From Acinetobacter sp. SAAs474 (lineage in GTDB: Bacteria; Pseudomonadota; Gammaproteobacteria; Pseudomonadales; Moraxellaceae): 7,689 bases of DNA. The DNA is taken from contig NZ_CP127919.1 of NCBI RefSeq assembly GCF_032823475.1, forward strand, positions 1-7,689, given 5' to 3'. The position numbers were made by a program, and so were the translations under genes. The notes beneath the pieces were generated by a model, which was not told the DNA's origin, searched no databases, and saw only the letters and a list, made by a program, of their open reading frames with translations. This document shows, piece by piece, positions 5,769 to 7,689 of the stretch (positions are counted from its first letter, which is position 1; every line of letters begins with the position of its first letter).

Positions 5769-6054
5769 GTGCTTCTTCCGACATAGCTTTAATCGCTTCT
5801 TCTACCGTTTCGTACTCGGTGTACTCGCCATTTTCAATCTCTTTTAAAGATTGAAGTAACTTGGCTGCTGCTTTAGGCGTTAAAGCAGTTTCTCGCGCAT
5901 AGTCAAAAGATAAAGGAATCGCTTTAGTTTTAACGATTTGATTCAAGAACAGTTTGAATGCTTGGGGCATAGTCAAACCGTAGTCTTCCAAAATAGGCGT
6001 GACTTGTTCTTTTAACTCTGCTTCTAAGCGCATATTGAAATTGACTGCGGACAT
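5761..6054 (-). CDS. RelB/DinJ-family antitoxin
   Basis: A 97-residue antitoxin. The N-terminal part (SAVNFNMRLEAELKEQVTPILEDYGLTMPQAFKLFLNQIVKTKAIPL) has the ribbon-helix-helix pattern and the LTMPQAFKLFLNQIV block typical of RelB/DinJ proteins. The acidic C-terminal half (about residues 60-97) would wrap the toxin. The ATG at 6054 is favoured over the TTG at 6069 because GAGGAAAT sits directly upstream of it. It is the first gene of the pair and overlaps the toxin start by 8 bases. The protein should dimerise and, with the toxin, bind the palindrome at 6078-6112 to repress its own promoter. Confidence 0.92.
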   Translation of the reverse strand: MSAVNFNMRLEAELKEQVTPILEDYGLTMPQAFKLFLNQIVKTKAIPLSFDYARETALTPKAAAKLLQSLKEIENGEYTEYETVEEAIKAMSEEAHG

Positions 6055-6077
6055 GATTTCCTCACTCAAAAACCATT

Positions 6078-6112
6078 AAAGTAAAGATAATATAAAGCAT
6101 ATTCTTTACTTT
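6078..6112 (-). promoter_or_regulatory. Toxin-antitoxin operator palindrome
   Basis: AAAGTAAAGA (6078-6087) and TCTTTACTTT (6103-6112) are exact reverse complements with a 15-base AT-rich centre. The centre contains possible minus-strand -10 boxes (TATATT, TATTAT). A wider pair, AACCATT (6071-6077) and AATGGTT (6134-6140), surrounds it. Location 24 bases before the antitoxin start fits the autoregulatory operator of RelB/DinJ systems. No convincing -35 box is visible. Confidence 0.6.
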
Positions 6113-6152
6113 TTCATTACTTTTGATGTAATAAATGGTTTCTGACAACTGA

Positions 6153-6180
6153 ATTTCGTATAACGGCCATTATGTTAAAT
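6153..6180 (+). other. pdif site (XerC-XerD order)
   Basis: XerC half ATTTCGTATAA (6153-6163), 6-base spacer CGGCCA, XerD half TTATGTTAAAT (6170-6180): the standard 28-bp plasmid dif layout. It is inverted relative to the site at 1122-1149, and the spacers differ (CGGCCA versus GGTGTA in the same orientation). Its XerD half contains the stop codon of the neighbouring regulator gene. Confidence 0.92.
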
Positions 6181-7146
6181 GGGAGGATTATTTTCATTAA
6201 TGATACCAAAAGCTTTTCTCCATGCCTGAGGGCTGGTGCCATATTTTTCACGAAAATTTTTTCTAAATGATACGGTATTATTAAAACCTGAAAGCTCGGT
6301 TATCTTTTCGATAGACAAGTTTGTCGTTTCTAAAAGTTCACAACTTAATCTGATTCTTTCAGTATTCAGCCAATCAACCAGGGTCATACCTGTCGCTTTC
6401 TTAAAATGCCGTGTGAACGTCCTGCGTGTCATATGTGTCCGTTCAGCTAGGCTTTCAATATTATGTTGTAGAGCTAAATTCTTTCTTAAAAAATCAAGTA
6501 AGAGGTTAATTTGTGCATCTTGGCTCGATTCTGCTACTGGCTGTTCAATAAACTGAGCTTGCCCACCTTCACGGTGAGGCGGAATCACCATTACTCTAGA
6601 GACTTTATTCGCAATTTGTGCATTATAGATTTCACGTATCAAATACAAGCAGCAGTCTAACGCTGCGCCTGTTCCAGCAGAGGTTACGATCCTTTGATCT
6701 TCTACATACAGGGCGTCATTATCAAGCTGAACCTGTGGAAATCGCTCACTAAAATCTTGTTCAGCCATCCAGTGCGTAGCTGCTTTTTTATGGTCAAGTA
6801 AACCAGCATATGCCAATGCATAAGTTCCATAACATAACCCTACAATTCTAATTCCAGTCTGATATGCACAATTTAGGGCATCGATAAGTACTTGTTCTGG
6901 CTCGTGATTAAAACCATCCCATCCAGGAATAATAATAAGATCCGACTCTTTAATGAGTTCGATCCCACCATCAGGGATAATCATCATAGACTGTTCTGTT
7001 TTTACGGGCTGGCCATCTATAGAAAAAATTTTCAGATCAAATAAGCGTTTATCTTCAATCTTGATATTGAAAATGATATGAGGGATAGAGAAGTGAAATG
7101 GATTTATATTGGGATAAACGAACAATCCAATTACTGGTATAGCCAT
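6175..7146 (-). CDS. GlxA-like transcriptional regulator (DJ-1/PfpI domain plus AraC HTH)
   Basis: A 323-residue regulator. The N-terminal domain (about 3-185) is DJ-1/PfpI-like, with the nucleophile-elbow Cys105 in IRIVGLCYGTYALAYAGLL; in this family it usually senses a ligand rather than catalyses. The C-terminal AraC domain has two helix-turn-helix units, about 229-249 (IESLAERTHMTRRTFTRHFKK) and 278-299, ending in the signature GFNNTVSFRKNFREKYGTSPQAWRKAF. The ATG at 7146 has a strong GAGAGG 8 bases upstream and matches the usual domain start; the frame is open to a TTG at 7218 but that adds 24 unlike residues. The TAA stop lies within the pdif site. It is divergent from the MBL gene and is the likely activator of the two hydrolase genes. 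Ligand unknown. Confidence 0.92.
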   Translation of the reverse strand: MAIPVIGLFVYPNINPFHFSIPHIIFNIKIEDKRLFDLKIFSIDGQPVKTEQSMMIIPDGGIELIKESDLIIIPGWDGFNHEPEQVLIDALNCAYQTGIRIVGLCYGTYALAYAGLLDHKKAATHWMAEQDFSERFPQVQLDNDALYVEDQRIVTSAGTGAALDCCLYLIREIYNAQIANKVSRVMVIPPHREGGQAQFIEQPVAESSQDAQINLLLDFLRKNLALQHNIESLAERTHMTRRTFTRHFKKATGMTLVDWLNTERIRLSCELLETTNLSIEKITELSGFNNTVSFRKNFREKYGTSPQAWRKAFGIINENNPPI

Positions 7147-7170
7147 GCAACTTACCTCTCTAAAATAATA

Positions 7171-7199
7171 AATATAGCATGTTGTCCCAATAGTTTCGA
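7171..7199 (-). promoter_or_regulatory. Possible promoter of the GlxA-like regulator
   Basis: On the minus strand TCGAAA (7199-7194), a 17-base spacer and TATATT (7176-7171) give a moderate sigma-70 match, starting transcription near 7164 and leaving room for the GAGAGG ribosome-binding site. The palindrome at 7202-7219 abuts its -35 side. Confidence 0.35.
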
Positions 7200-7201
7200 T
7201 G

Positions 7202-7219
7202 ATTGTCCTTAAGGACAAT
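7202..7219. promoter_or_regulatory. Perfect 18-bp palindrome, likely regulator operator
   Basis: ATTGTCCTTAAGGACAAT is fully self-complementary and sits in the 132-base divergent gap between the regulator and the MBL gene. A related half-site, TTGTCCC, occurs at 7182-7188. A weak plus-strand promoter toward the MBL gene may follow (TTGATG at 7228-7233, TATGAA at 7253-7258, spacing too long at 19). The placement beside both promoters suits binding by the GlxA-like protein. Confidence 0.55.
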
Positions 7220-7278
7220 TTTTTTGTTTGATGTTTTCTATCATGATTTAAATATGAATAAACTATTGGATCTGGAAC

Positions 7279-7689
7279 ATGAATAAAATTTTAAGTAGTT
7301 CTGTTATTGCACTCTCTCTGGCAATGGCTTCAATTCATTTATATGCGAATGATAAGGTGGTTCAGCGAGATACTTCTAAAGTTACGCATATACAAGAAAT
7401 TCGCAATGCAACGATTAAAGTAACCTATGCTGATACGACTTTTTTAATTGACCCAATGTTTGCTAAAAAAGGGTTCTATGAAGGTTTCCCTGATACTCAT
7501 CGTAGCTATTTACGCAATCCATTAGTCGATTTGCCTATCAAGCCCGAAACGATTCTAGAAGGTGTAGATGCGGTAATCGTGACCCATACACATTTAGATC
7601 ATTGGGATGATGCAGCACAAGCGGCTATTCCGAAAAACATACCTTTGTTTGTACAGAATAAAGAAGACCAGAAAGTCATTCAGTCACAA
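7279..7689 (+). CDS. MBL-fold metallo-hydrolase, exported; N-terminal part (continues at base 1)
   Basis: First 137 codons of a 294-residue protein whose remaining codons are at 1-474 once the circle is closed. Residues 1-23 look like a Sec signal peptide: MNK start, hydrophobic core, likely cleavage after LYA. Residues 103-108 read HTHLDH within THTHLDHWD, the HxHxDH metal-binding motif of the metallo-beta-lactamase fold, so a periplasmic hydrolase binding one or two metal ions, probably zinc, is expected. The sequence looks closer to the UlaG-like/general MBL hydrolase group than to true beta-lactamases; the substrate is unknown. The ATG at 7279 was chosen because it gives the signal peptide; a weak TTGGA lies 8 bases upstream. 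The gene is divergent from the AraC-type regulator, with 132 bases between the starts, so control by that regulator is likely. Family call is firm; function is not. Confidence 0.88.
   Translation, partial: MNKILSSSVIALSLAMASIHLYANDKVVQRDTSKVTHIQEIRNATIKVTYADTTFLIDPMFAKKGFYEGFPDTHRSYLRNPLVDLPIKPETILEGVDAVIVTHTHLDHWDDAAQAAIPKNIPLFVQNKEDQKVIQSQ

Noticed and set aside
7147..7218. Upstream TTG start of the GlxA-like regulator
   Set aside because: It would put 24 extra residues over the palindrome and promoter; the ATG at 7146 has a strong GAGAGG site and matches the domain start.
7279..7689. Beta-lactam resistance gene
   Set aside because: The HxHxDH motif belongs to the whole MBL fold; the other motifs (GGQHG, VAGDTIW) resemble general MBL hydrolases and not class B beta-lactamases.

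Overview
The window reads as one complete small circular plasmid of 7689 bp, cut open inside a gene. The reading frame that starts at 7279 runs off the right edge after exactly 137 codons and continues in frame at base 1 to the stop at 474, giving one intact 294-residue metallo-beta-lactamase-fold protein. The AT-rich composition, the Rep_3 initiator behind 22-bp iterons, the MobQ-type mobilization region and two 28-bp XerC/XerD (pdif) sites point to a plasmid of Acinetobacter or a close Moraxellaceae relative. This host call is an inference from recognised sequence types, not from a database search. I see no antibiotic-resistance gene.

Layout. (1) Replication, about 1226-3095: a gene-free stretch with short repeats, four perfect iterons (1681-1768), a strong promoter with inverted iteron half-sites, the Rep_3 initiator gene, and an overlapping small gene of unknown function. 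(2) Mobilization, 3092-5375: on the minus strand a mobS/TraD-like accessory gene followed by an HU-family gene; an RSF1010-like oriT; on the plus strand a short MobA/MobL relaxase and a membrane-anchored mob accessory gene that appears split by a one-base frameshift. The plasmid looks mobilizable but not self-transmissible. (3) Maintenance, 5487-6112: a RelB/DinJ-type antitoxin and a YafQ-type RelE-family toxin on the minus strand, with a palindromic operator. (4) Cargo, 6153 through the origin to 1149: a 2686-bp segment bounded by two inverted pdif sites. It carries a GlxA-like DJ-1/AraC regulator and, divergently, a secreted MBL-fold hydrolase followed by a cysteine hydrolase of the isochorismatase family.

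How it works together. The first three regions form a replication, mobilization and addiction backbone. The cargo looks like a self-contained regulator-plus-two-hydrolases cassette that XerCD could move between plasmids. A perfect 18-bp palindrome between the divergent genes is a plausible regulator site. The cassette's substrate is unknown; a two-compartment hydrolytic or detoxification pathway is possible but unproven. This cargo is the part most worth following up.
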